Part shown: piece after piece, positions 28,201 to 41,000 of the stretch
How the letters are laid out: every line of letters begins with the position of its first letter
Position numbering within the stretch: position 1 is the first letter of the stretch
Source of the DNA: Numida meleagris
Taxonomy: Eukaryota > Chordata > Aves > Galliformes > Numididae
NCBI RefSeq assembly: GCF_002078875.1
Contig: NC_034411.1
Location: 53,972,486-54,036,485, forward strand
Direction of reading: 5' to 3'
DNA length: 64,000 nucleotides
Translations under genes and position numbers: made by a program
Notes under the pieces: generated by a model
What the model was told of the DNA's origin: nothing
The model's input: only the letters and a program-made list of their open reading frames with translations
The model's database searches: none

Positions 28201-31200
28201 AAGACTTTTTGGGAATATTTTTAAGACATGAAGACTTGGGAAAGTAATGCATTATAATTAAATCACGATATCCAGTATAGATAAGCGCAGACAAGATAAG
28301 CAAGGAGGTGAAAAAAAAGTCTTTGGTGACATCTACAGGAAAGAATATAGACTGCAGATTACTTAGCTTTGGTTTGTCTGTTGTACTTACTACCACACAA
28401 TTGGTGCGAAGCAGAGAATTTGAAAAAGGATCACGTGTTCCTACTAAAAACAACTTATCTTCCTTTCCTCTTCCAATATTTGAAAACACACTTCATCGTC
28501 CCATTAGAATATGCTATTTTAAAATATGGGCATGCCACTTTCAACGTAAAAATATGTTTCCAATTAATTGCCCTATCCTAATGTTAATGTCATTATTACT
28601 AACTCCTGTTGACTTACTGCTACATATAAGATAACGCTGTAACTATTTTTATTAAAAAAAAAAGCAATTGGAGACAAGGATGAACCAAAAAAATACTATT
28701 AATTTTTATACTGAGATAATGATAAGTAGTACCTCAGGGAGAGGAGAAAACAATTAAATTAGTTTTCATGTCTGCCACAGAACAGACAACTTTTTAAAGG
28801 TTTTGTACTGTAAGGTATATGCTCCACACTGCTGGGGAGGAGTAAGCAGACAACTCTCACTGCTGTGTTTTTCATTTTTCAATTGTGTGCTTCATTTGCT
28901 ACCACTCATTTTACAAACACTTCTAAGTGAATGTCCTCTGAAGTGTCCCACAGCAGGGATGGATGTGATCCTTGTCTAAAAAAAGTTCTCCATCTTTTCT
29001 AAAGACTTTGCAGTAGTCCTACAGAAAGATCTTATTAAAATAAATATTGTTTTCTTTTTACCTTGAAATTTCAAGTGGAAAAATTAAAACCGTAAGAATA
29101 CAAAGTAAATCCTGCAAGCAGTATAGTTGTATGTGAGACAAGAAGCCTCTGGTTTATTTTTTACCTGGCATTGCTAGGGAGTAATCAACTGTATCTGTGA
29201 CAGAATGGAAAAGCTGGGCCTGAGAAGCCTTCTTGAGCTGGTAAAGGAAGCCTGCCAGTGCCACCAAATTTAACTTGTCGGCAGCATCTTCAAAGAGTCT
29301 GTGAATAAAAGAATAGAAATCAACTGAAAAATTCATGATACGGAGACTTAAATGTGTTTGTAAGAGGAAAACCTTTATGTGTACATAGCTGCTGTGCGTT
29401 GCCTCTGGCAACGCACACAGGAAGACTTTGATCCAGAACTATTATTAATTGGAGGGTGAAAAACAGAGTGGTGTAGGACCAGACAGAACCCTTCCAAGAT
29501 ACAAATGCAGCACTACAACAATAAGGCACTTTTTCAAAGAATCACCACTGCCCCTTAACTGTATCTTAATTGCATAAATAGTTCATGAATAATAACTACA
29601 AAAACTAATATGCTTGGTCCTCTGAATTTACATGATCAGAGCTTCACTGACTATAGCAGTTCACTCCATCTGAAAAGACCCTTAACATGAAAAAGAAATT
29701 AAGTCTTAGATCTAAAGCTACTGTATCTGAATTGCTATTTAGAAATATAAACAAGAGCCATTATTTTCAACTGCAATGAGCTCTTAAGAGTTAAACCTGT
29801 ACCCTAAAAGCAGTAAAATTTTACACAGATCGGAAGCAGGTTTCCATAGAATCACAGAGAAATTTCACATGGTACATCCAGAAGTTAACACAGCCATGAT
29901 TTCCTGATTCTGCTTTTCATGAAAAACTTTCTGCTGTCCTGACAGTAGCAGCTGCTTGCCATTTGACACTGGGCTTGTGACTCCATCCCTTCCTGTCAAG
30001 ACACAACACCTATTTTTTTTTTGTCTGCTTTAATGAGCAAACACAATAGATTAATTTACATACAAGCAGTAAGTCCACCATTCCTAGGATGCATGTGATT
30101 TACCGACGGATTCAGAAATACCCAGCCCAGTGCTTCCAAAAAGCAGGGCAAGTACAGCACAGGTGCAGAAAACCAAGCCTTTTAAGAGCTGCTGGCTGTG
30201 ATATGTAGCTCCCTTGTGAAACCCAACTGAAGCAGTGGCTGCATCAGATGTAAAGATCAGGCTCCATTGCATCACAGAAAGGTCAATTTTGGTCTTGTTT
30301 TAGGAGCAGAGACTCTAGTGATGCTTTTACCTGTCAGCTTGTGTGGAGAGTGTGAGAACAGCCTTGGCAGCACTGGTCCCACACAGCAGGCTGCCTCCAC
30401 GGAAGTCGAAAGCTCTGCCCTTGCTGCTCTCCTTGACAAGTTCCTGGATGGAAACTGGCTGAATGACAGGATTGCTGCTGAGGGTGGTCTCCTGCTCAGG
30501 GGTCTGTTCCGGAGAAGCCTCCCCCAGCTCAGTGTCTGAGTGTGGGCCTCCAGGTGCCTGCTGTGACTGGGTGATGGTAAGGCAGGGCTGGGAGGTGCCG
30601 TCACTGAAGTGGGTGTGCTCCAGAGTGCTGATGTACTCACACACCCTGAGAACAGAAAGAAAAGATGGATTAATGCCACAGAACAACAGCTCTTGTGTTC
30701 CTAAATCAGAGGACTCACTGAAGAAATGCTTGAATCTGTACTCAAGAGGCGAGTCAGAAGCACAGTGTAAGTAAAGCTCTCAGACGCATCACAGATAGCT
30801 GGTCGTCTTACATCCTTTGGCCTCCCACGTCCCCAGACAGCAAACAGCCTAGCTGAGGAACCTGAAAGGCCACTGAAGGTTTCAGGGTCTGACACAGTCT
30901 TCTGACAACACTGAATTTTCTGAGCATTGATTTCATCTCTAAACAGAGATGAAAAGAAGTGATTTTTCTCTTACAGGTATGTACAATTAATTCACTCTGT
31001 TACTGGCTATAGAGAAGACTCCCAGAGTATGTGAAGTCCTTTATCTCTGGTACCTCGTGGCAACATGGTGTAAATTATGTTTCTTTTGGGAAAGCTGCTA
31101 AGTACCTGAACACATGAGGCCAGCAGTCCTGATTGTGGCTTCCCATCTCCAGGCCCACGTTGAGGACTGCATCCATACACAAAACATGAGCAGTGTGTAG

Positions 31201-34200
31201 GCAGACTCCCTGCACTTTCCCCATCTGCTCCAGTTTCTGCTCCACTTTCTGTTTCACTGCAGCACAAAAAACAAAAAGACCATTGCCATCTCCAGCTTTT
31301 AAACGAACATTTGCTTCTATATATGGTGGTGAAAAAGGTATACAGCCTGAAAGCTACAAAAGAATGTGGGATTTAGGCAAAAAACAAACTACAGAATCCC
31401 ATTTTTTCTACATAAACGTAAGGCAGTTTTAAAATGAAAATCCCCTTGGAATGATTTTATGAAAAATCAGTCTGAGACTGACAGCCCTCTACCCTCAAAT
31501 TCACATCTTACTGCCAGCAGAACATATGCAGCACTACCAGCAGTACTACATGTTTCTGTTTTGTGCTGGCTGGATTTTTATTTATCTATTTTTTACCAAA
31601 ATGTCTTTTGCAATAGAAAAAAGGGTTTATGGATTTCACATTATTTCCATACAAAAGTCTCAACAAAAAGCTTTTGATAATGGATACTCTTGTCAAAGCA
31701 AAACTAATCCTAATCTGAACTACAAGCATTTGGACCTTGTTCTTTTTCATGAGAATCTCAGAAAAGCTTAATCTTCATGCTGCATTGGAATCAAAGCAAA
31801 TTTTGAAACTGTCCAAACTTCCATAAAATAGATCTGTTGGCCTCAGGCCACTTCTACTGCCTCCTCTTTGCTTCTATGCGGCCTGGCCAACTCACTTCAG
31901 TTATATTGAGCATAGTGGTCAAAAGACAGCTTGCCCTAAGATCTATTCAGTTTTGTTTTCTCTACTGAGACACTAAATTACAGTGCCAAGTAGGGTCATT
32001 TGTGCAACAGCATATTTTGTTACGAGTTTCCTGCCTTTAGAAATTAGATGTTATCTTATCTCCAACCAACCAGAAAGACTTTATTGACTTTCTCTGGGTG
32101 CAGAACTTCTGCACAAGGGTGCAGAACATTTTAGCTGTTCTATTTTTTTAATTACCATTCCAGCTTTATTTAACGCGATTCATGACAAGTCAGGGAGAGG
32201 GATGCAGGTTCAGTTTATGGTATCACACAACACAGCAACAAAATACTATATCTTTGATGCCCTCTGATTGTACAAGTATCACAAAGCTTAGGAAGTGCAC
32301 ATTTAAGAAAAAAAAAAGCAGCTAGCCTTACCTGCTGTTCAACTGATTTCAGTTCCATATAAATACAATTAACATGACATATTGTTAAGAACCTAGGACG
32401 AGACATTTAGTGAAGCCTCTCGACTTACGTCCTGTATGCCTATGAAAGAGTAATGGTGACATCTCCCTCTGTTGTTCTTTTGTGTATAGCAAAGTACCTT
32501 CCAGCTGCATCTCTGCAGAAAATATGAGATAAGCTGGATCATTTAATCACATTGTTACCTTGAGCTATAGCATCACTGGGCTCCTGGATTTCTTTTTCCT
32601 CTTTCTCTTCTTGGACACAGGACGCAGCAGCCATTTGGGCAAGAGCAGATGCACAGTTCGCAGCAACTCCTGTAAAGGAACAGCAGAACGTTTAACTAGC
32701 ATTTCCTCCCTAACCCTGAGCAATCTGAATGACAGCTTGCATCAAGTCAAAATGTCTATGTAGGTAAGGTGGGTTCTATGGGGAGTTCTACAGGTTCCTT
32801 GATGATCCCAGATCAGAACAGGGTATGGCTTTTCTCTCCCCCAAATTCATCTAGGGAAAGTTATCATTCTATTTTGTTAGTCTGCCATGACAACACACAA
32901 CACAGCAGTACCTAGGGCACAGCTCAGGCGGGCTGCCCTCCTCAGTCCATCCAGGCTCACACAAATGGAGTCCTTCTCCTTTTGGTTTTGCTCTTTGGCT
33001 CCTTCTGCTCCCAAGATGAATGCCAGCCCCTTGGAGCTGCCTGCCATACGACCAGTCAGCGGTGTGGACAAAGTGTCAATCAAGTTCTTCCAACAGCCGA
33101 TTAAGAGGTATCGGGCAAAAGCAACTCCTGGAGTGAGAAATGCATTACTACTGCTACTGGAAAATAACAGCATCTTTATTATCAACAGTCAAAAAAAAGG
33201 AAAAAAAGAAGTTATAATTGTCCCCTGCATGCTGGACTGTCCAACTGATTCATACACAGGATACACTGATACACTCCCTTCACACCTTAAACTACTGTTC
33301 TTTAACCCAAATGTGTTTATGGTATAGAACACCACTGGTATATACACTTGTGCTTACAATACATTCTAAATACCTGCAACAACAGAATCATCTGTCTTCT
33401 GATTTTGGGAAAGAGGAGATTGAGCTGAAGCAGATGCCATCAACTGGCCACCGACTGTACTGCTTCCCAAGCCATCGATGTCTGCCAGAACATTAAAGAA
33501 AACAGATTACTTACTAGCCAACAAACAGATGGCATAAAGAAAGTATCTCTTACCGGCTCCTTCTTCAAGCAGGTTCTTGTGCTGCTGATTTCTCAGGTAT
33601 GCTTTTTAGTCTCTCTTTTCTGGCAGCCTGGTGAAGCCTTGGTATAAACATAAGCTGTGGCACTTCATATGCTTTGCCAGCTATTACCAGCTTTTTCTCG
33701 TAGAGTGCAAATACCCCCACTCACAAAAGCTCCCTGAAGTCACACAGTCAGCAGAACTCTTGGTAAAGATAACACGATATTTCTAGTTTTGGACCTCCTG
33801 CACCCTTACGCACAGTCTCTGCACTTCTGAGTATTTCCTTTCAAATCTTGCTAAATCCTGAAACTGTGTGTTCCCAGACCTCGCAGTCAACCAGACACAC
33901 CAAGATCCTATGTTCTAAATGGAATTGTTAGTAGACTCACGTGGGTTCAACGTCAACAAAGGAAATGCAACATTTTCTCTAACACAAGACTAGTTTGCAA
34001 CATAGAGTTCAATATTAAGGACATTGGACTGATTTGCTTCCTAGAAGCCTGTCTGTCTCTTCTCCACATGGCTATTATTTTTCCAAAAGTGTTTATTTCA
34101 GCTCCCCAAATGACCATTTATCATACAATATTTAAAGGCAACACTGGGCTCAGCACAGTCAGCAAAAACCTCTCAGAACATCGCTCTTTGATTACCAGTT

Positions 34201-34977
34201 AATGGCTCAGCTGAAGCCAGTGCTCTCCATGTGTACACTGTTCTAATTACTTCTTTGCAATCATACAGTATGTACATTCAAAAAGACAGTGCATTTTATA
34301 CCATTATAGTATCATAGGCATCCTGTTGCCTTTCACCAGATCATATATATATATATATATTTTTTCCCCCCTCAAATGAAGCTAATGATTGTTTTTCAGT
34401 ATTTGTTAGAGGTGCTCTGGGTTTTCAGCTTCTCACTACTGCCATTTGGCATATCCCTAGCACAGCACAAATCTGAACCAAGGGGAGTCCGATCTTTGGA
34501 AGGCTTCCAGTACTAGACTCCACTATTTATATTTGTTTGTGCCGAAGGCATACTGGAATGGCTTTGCTCTGACATCAAGAAAACAGCAGTCTTACCGCTC
34601 ATCATTAACAGGTACCAAACCTGCTGTAACTGAAGTTGAGAGAGATAAAAGATGCGCTGGTTCAATATACAAACCTACCCTTCCTGTCCCCACCATTCTT
34701 TCGGGAATCAAACATTCTTCTGTATTCATTTGGCCAGAATATGCACAACTCTCCTTTATGCATACACTTAAATGTATCCTTGGAAAGATTTTAGAAATTT
34801 CAACTTTATGAAGCTCAGTGGTACTGCTAAAGTCATCCTATGGAAACAGAAAGCTGCAGATCACATCTTCATGTTGTGTAAACTGAAGTAGCTCAGAGAA
34901 GTTCAGTGAGTCACTTAGCCTGTAACTGACTGGAAAGCCTAGCAGCTGTGTGATTCAGGTATATTATATATATATAT

Positions 34978-35008
<31 letters not shown>

Positions 35009-38000
35009 CAGGGTTCCAGATTACAAGTCATTTAAATAAACATAACATGATATTTTCTAAAGGTAACCAAAATTCGTATTATTTTACACGTTGGTTTTTA
35101 GAAGTATCAGTAGATTACTGGATCCAATAGCATTTAAAGAAATGTATTTCTTCCTTGCAACTCCTGAAGTCTGTCTGTACCTCCTGAAGTAAAAGGCAGC
35201 CATCTTTCAGAGAAAATAACAGAGACATATTGTTTGGCCATATCCTCATCATTTATCTCAATTAGCAAGCATTCCTCTGCAGGCAATAAGGAGGGGTCTC
35301 TGCTCATTTGGATCCTGATAATGACTGTGACTTTGGGACAATGCCACCACACAGATGATAACACACAAGTTGAGACGATAAGACATTCCATTCTATTCAG
35401 CTTTGGGTCACACTGACCTCAGAGAATGAAGACGACTACTAAATTTCAGAGGATTTGTTTGTTTTTAAATCCAGGCTTTAAAGTTTTCTGTTCGATCCAG
35501 AACAAGCACTTAGGTATCTGCCACTGAGTATTTAGTTGTACATTAGTGAAACACCACTCACTGCCTGGCTGCACTGTTTGGTATGTAATGGAGTGAAACA
35601 GAGTGTTACTGTAGCTTGTTTTAGACCGGACTGAAAGTTGGTTCCTGGCATCATAACATTGTACTAACCTGTCAGCATGGTGATAAGTGGAAGGCTGTGC
35701 TCTTCAGGGCTTCCCCAGTATCCAGCTTCCCCTAGCATGTTCTTTTCTAGTACCTGGTGGTACAGTTCTTCAACCCAGGCTTGGGAAAATATCATCAACA
35801 CTCCACTGGACTGGACCTGCTTCATGAACTCTTTCTGCAGCCAACCACAAAAGCCAGACGTAAGACAACAGTAAGTCCTACAGCATAAGTTTGTAGCACT
35901 ATTCCTGAGCATAAGGTGATGCAGAGTAGAAATGAAGTTATACAAAACCAAGAATTAACAGAGGATCACAGTGTGTCTCTATGGTGAAAACGACATGAAC
36001 CTCATTCTCATTGGAGAATGACATGAATAAGGAGCTTTCCCTTCTCTTATTGCAGATTATGCAAGATACAACCCATAATAACAGCTCTCATACAGCAACA
36101 AAGGCATAAGCTGATCTCTTAACATTTCCACAAGGTGGGGGTAGGAACTCAACTTCATTAAAAACAAATCTGTGGCACCTAATGCTGCTTGTCCAGCAGT
36201 CAGGCCCTTTCGCACTGAACAGCCATCACAGACGAACTGGGGTCCAATTAGATGCATCTGAACTATCTTCAGTAATACTTAGGTATTAAAACCTAATTAT
36301 CTTTCACTCAGAAAACTCATGCCTTCATCTGTATAAATGCAAAGCTGGTATTATGCAAGACATTTGTCATTAAGCTCAAAAGTAGTTGTAAAATGAAGGT
36401 GCACACCTTTAAGTATTGTTAGTCCTTACTATAATGTATCACACAATGGTAGTGAAGATTTGTTATGAAGATGCAGTATCCATCAAAATGACTGCTACTT
36501 TAATGATAATCAGTAAGCAGGATTCATTCCTCCCTGAATTACAGAGAAGCTGTGTAATTCAGATGCATGACATTTATCATGCAAAATTTATAAGCACTTT
36601 GCTTCGTTTGCAATTATTATTTCTCCACTTAGCAAGTAGCATGAAGGACACTTACACGCGAGCTGTTCTATACGAAAGAAAATTAAACAATCTCTTTTCA
36701 AACATTTTCCCTGTATTCACCAACTCACCAGCAACACAGGGGCTTGGGGAGGCTTCTTCCTGTAGTAATCCGAGTTGGCCAATTTTAGGTTTAGCAGCAG
36801 AGTATAATGAGAGACCATGTAGAGACTGTCTGCATTCATCAGAGTTTGGAAGCTGAAATTTGGGTTTCCTTCAAATCCTGGTGAGTGCATCATACCTAAC
36901 AAAAACACCATGTGAGCTTTCACATTTTACACAGATTTTGCCTGGAAAAAAAGATCAGAAACTAACCCTAGCATTCCAGCAGCAACAGATTGCTAGAATA
37001 GCTAATGAATCTTCAGCAGAAGTTACTCTATTAAATGTGCTAGATTAGGGAGTAGAGAACTAAACAGTCCATCCATAATGCAGTGTTGCAGCACACTGAA
37101 CAGTCCAGTCACAGTCCAGCAAAGAAATATGCTTAATTTGAAACACATAAGGAGCACCAGTATTCATTAGGATGTCTGCCAGGTACAAAGCAGAGGGCAG
37201 GATATATCTGCAGTGCTAATCAGAAAGGTGAGATGGGTAGGCACAGAGGCAAAGCCTGTGCACTTACAGGAAACTGAGCATACTTGGCACGAATGGTGCT
37301 AATGAGGGACACAGATCTTTTAACGTCCCAGTAAACCTGTTCCAGCTAAATGAGTTGCTGGATGGGGACTGGAGTGCTCAGCACCTTGCAGGGTCAGGCT
37401 GTAATCACAGAATGGCCTAGGCTGGAAGGGGCCTTAAAGCCTATCCAGTTCCAAACCCCCTGTCACATGTAGGGCTGCCACCCATTAGATGAGGCTGTCA
37501 AGGCATCATTCTTTCCACGGCCTAGAGGTGTGTGTACAAATATTTAGAGTCAAGCTGGCTGGGACTTTGTTACAACTCCAAGCCCTGTTTAGTTCATACA
37601 ACACCTGCTTCTTAGACAGCTGAGCCTTTACAGCATTGTCAGACGCATAAGCCATCATCCGTAAGCAGTCAGTACTCCTGAAAACACTGTAAAACTACAC
37701 CCTACAGCCATGCCCCATGGTACAATCTCTTCTTCCTAGGCAGGATGGGCAGTACCTGCATTTTCCTCTGAGCTAGCTGGCCTACTGTTAGAAAATAATA
37801 AATCAGGTATGAGCAATACTTAATCAAATCCCTTTGAGCTGTTGTCTGAGCCATAAAAAATCCAGAAATGTTTGACTCCCTCCCCCCAAGAACCACTATA
37901 TTTCATGGTTTTCACATCAGCTGTGAAATCCATTCATCTAACATTAATAGGGGAAATTAAGGAGTAAGCTTTCTTCTAGAGGAACATTTGTAACGGAACA

Positions 38001-41000
38001 AAAGAGAGAGCTTCCAAGGTTCATTACATGATGAAGCACAGCTGCATCATTCAGTTAACTGCTGAAGTGGTTGACTGTGAACATATTCCTCCCACCACAA
38101 AGCTCATGCCTGTTCTCAGACAAAATACAACAAATCATCAACATTAAAAAATAAAAAATAAAAGAAATTCACACACAGAAAAGAAGCAAATGTTTTTCTT
38201 GCCTCGTGAGGGTTTGAAAGTTCTGTGCTGCTGCCTTCTCGGACTTTCCACTGACGTCACTTTGGGGGCGTGGATAAGGTGAATAACTGTTTGAGGGCGG
38301 ATTTAGAGAGAAAGTAACTGTTCCAGGGTGGGTCTAAAAAATGAACAACTCTTTCAAGGGAGCAACCTTTGTGGAAGAGGGGTGATAGGGCTGGCCACAC
38401 ACTACATCAACACGGAATTCCACGTGTTTGGGTAGGTTTCTTACGGTGAATGTTAACAGAGAATCTTTACCTAGTCCCAAAATCATAACCCTGTGCTTAA
38501 CAGTAGGCCTATAAGTAGCCCCAGTGACTACATCACTGAAGTTAAAGATAGATCTTCACACTTTGCTGAGTGGTGGATCATGATCTTGATGTAGCTAGCA
38601 TATACCGATTTGATGTCTGGTATCTTAAACAAGTACCTCTGGACCCAGAATCGGCTAGAGTAACATAAACTCAGTGTAGAGAGTTACGTAAATGAAAACG
38701 TGGGCCATAATGCTTTAAAAAGCACACTTGTGTACAGCTGCACATAAAAGTGGCTAGTACAAACAGGGTATGTATTTGAGTGTTTGGAAGAATGTGACCC
38801 CTAGCTCCCTCAAAAATACCAGAAAACAACTAACTAAATTTGACAGAAGCTCAGCTCTCAAAAGGAAAGGATTAGCTGATGGATAAACTTGCACTGATGC
38901 TTAACTACTCAAAAACCTTGCCACTAAAAGCTGTGCAATCAAAATCTGGTGCTAAAATGCTTGCTATGATCATTAACACAATGGCATACAATTATCAGAA
39001 TTAATTCCTTGATACTGCAACTCATGAGAATAGTGATGTCTAAATTAAGAGAATACTGACCATCAATTTCAGTTATAAAAATCTGCCAGCCATAGCAAAC
39101 AGCAAGGTTAGTACACTGCCCTAACAGAGACAGTTCATTTAAACTGGCAAGGCCAAAGAGGGCCCATGTAAAATGCAGTGTTCTGCTCAAGCCAAGATAA
39201 TATTGAAATTTTCTAGATAATTCAGTATTTTTAAGATAGACATCACACTCCAGTGTTACTAAGGGATCTTTTTAGCATTGGTTTTATCTAGCAACAAGCA
39301 AGGGAGAGCTTTCTGAAGAAACATCATAACCAGTTGAAGAAGACTTTTAACTAACTGACTTCCAAATCTTACTTTCCTTTAAATTCTGCTTAGCTTCCTT
39401 TGCCAATTCCATGCTAATATTCCTGCGTCAGCACCTTAGATTCCTATCTCCTTTCACTGCTTTTCAGTCCTACAAAAACACAATAATGTTATAATGCTGT
39501 TTAAGGATCTAGCTGGTAGGAAAGACTGCTAAACTCTATACTAATGTAATTCGCCACTTCCCAATGTAAGATAAATTAATGAACGAACCAAAGCACATAA
39601 ATAAAGACTCAGAAACAAAAATACTATTTCTGTGTGGATTGGTCTCAGAACTGCATCTGTCTCCTCTTCTCAACTTGAATCTTAATTGTATTCAAGTTTC
39701 CTAATGTATTCCTCAGGAATTATACAGGAAGAGATGCTATACATCCAAGGAGTCAGACCAGCTCCTTTAACTTCGTCACCTAATTTGTGCTTTGAATTTC
39801 TGGTGCTAATGAAGGAATTCTGAAACAATAACTTAATATTCCCTTTAGAGGCAGAACTGGTATCTCAGAAACTCTTCAGGAAAGAGTTCCTACCCATGGA
39901 CATGTTTTAAATTCCATCGATCTCTCTATATAGGCCTTCAGACTCATGCCCCTCATCTATACCAGTCCTCATCTCAGGAATATTGATGGACTTTCGTTTA
40001 AGGTTGTTTCAGCTCCACTGAGCCCCATTCCAGTTGTTCTACTGAAACATGAACTGTACAGACCTTGTGAGAGTACAAAAGTAAGGGGAATGCTCTACAA
40101 AGCCACTAAGATACATCACATTTCCATAACAACAGCAAGACACACCTCCTCCAAACTAGTCCAGTAACTTGTTACTGTATTTGTCCAGGATTCCTTAGTG
40201 TTATCTTCTAAGAATATTTCACCAAATCAGACTGGAAACATGGTGCACATTTTGAAATACAGGCCTGGTCATGAGGCTGGCTTTCTTAGAAATGTGAAGG
40301 GTCTTCCTCAACTCAACAGTCTAAGCCCAAGACTGGCATCTTTTTAAGAAAAATGTACAAACCAGAAAATACGGACTTAATGCAAAAATGCACTGTTATC
40401 CTTCTATCTTTCTCACTGTATAAGTCATACTCAATGACAACAAAAGTAGTATTTAGCTTTAAAATCTGGAAGTCTGCTAGGTATACCTCTTCCAACACTT
40501 CAAAACCTTCTACAGAGATTTGATAGACAAAAGGTTAAGAAAAATAAGTTGTATGCTCATCTACATGTGAGCTAACAAGGTACACAAGAGTTAGAGTTCT
40601 AATCCTGGTCTTCTGCTACAACTTCATTACTTTACAGGAAAATAAATTCTTTGTGACAGGAAGAATGCTTTAGAGCACCTTAATTCAGAATGAAATCAAT
40701 GTCCTTTTAAAGACATCTCCTTTCTTACAAATGCTTTATGACTGTCTTCCCAAATTAGGCTTATTTGGGCAGCATTAAACAGAAAATCAGGAATATCAGC
40801 TTATTTGTGTGCTGTTAACACATTCACCCAGCTTCATATCAAAATTATGCTGTATGATAGTGGAGGCTTCCCTTCTGACTCTGTATGAGTAATGTGTATG
40901 CGAGCACAAATGAATGAAGCAATGATTAGGAGAGAAGTGATGGAAAAGGCAATTGTGGTGAATTAAGTTTAAGAAACAGAGAAATATATTTTAATGAACA

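Noticed and set aside
29845..29880. CR1-like phrase (CATAGAATCACAGAGAAAT).
   Set aside because: Only about 20 matching bases with no continuation into CR1 body; could be chance.
33555..33592. Exon-like segment on the minus strand with a good donor (GCCG|GTAAGAG).
   Set aside because: The acceptor side lacks a pyrimidine tract, the 38-nt length would break the ARFGEF3 frame, and flanking exons join without it.
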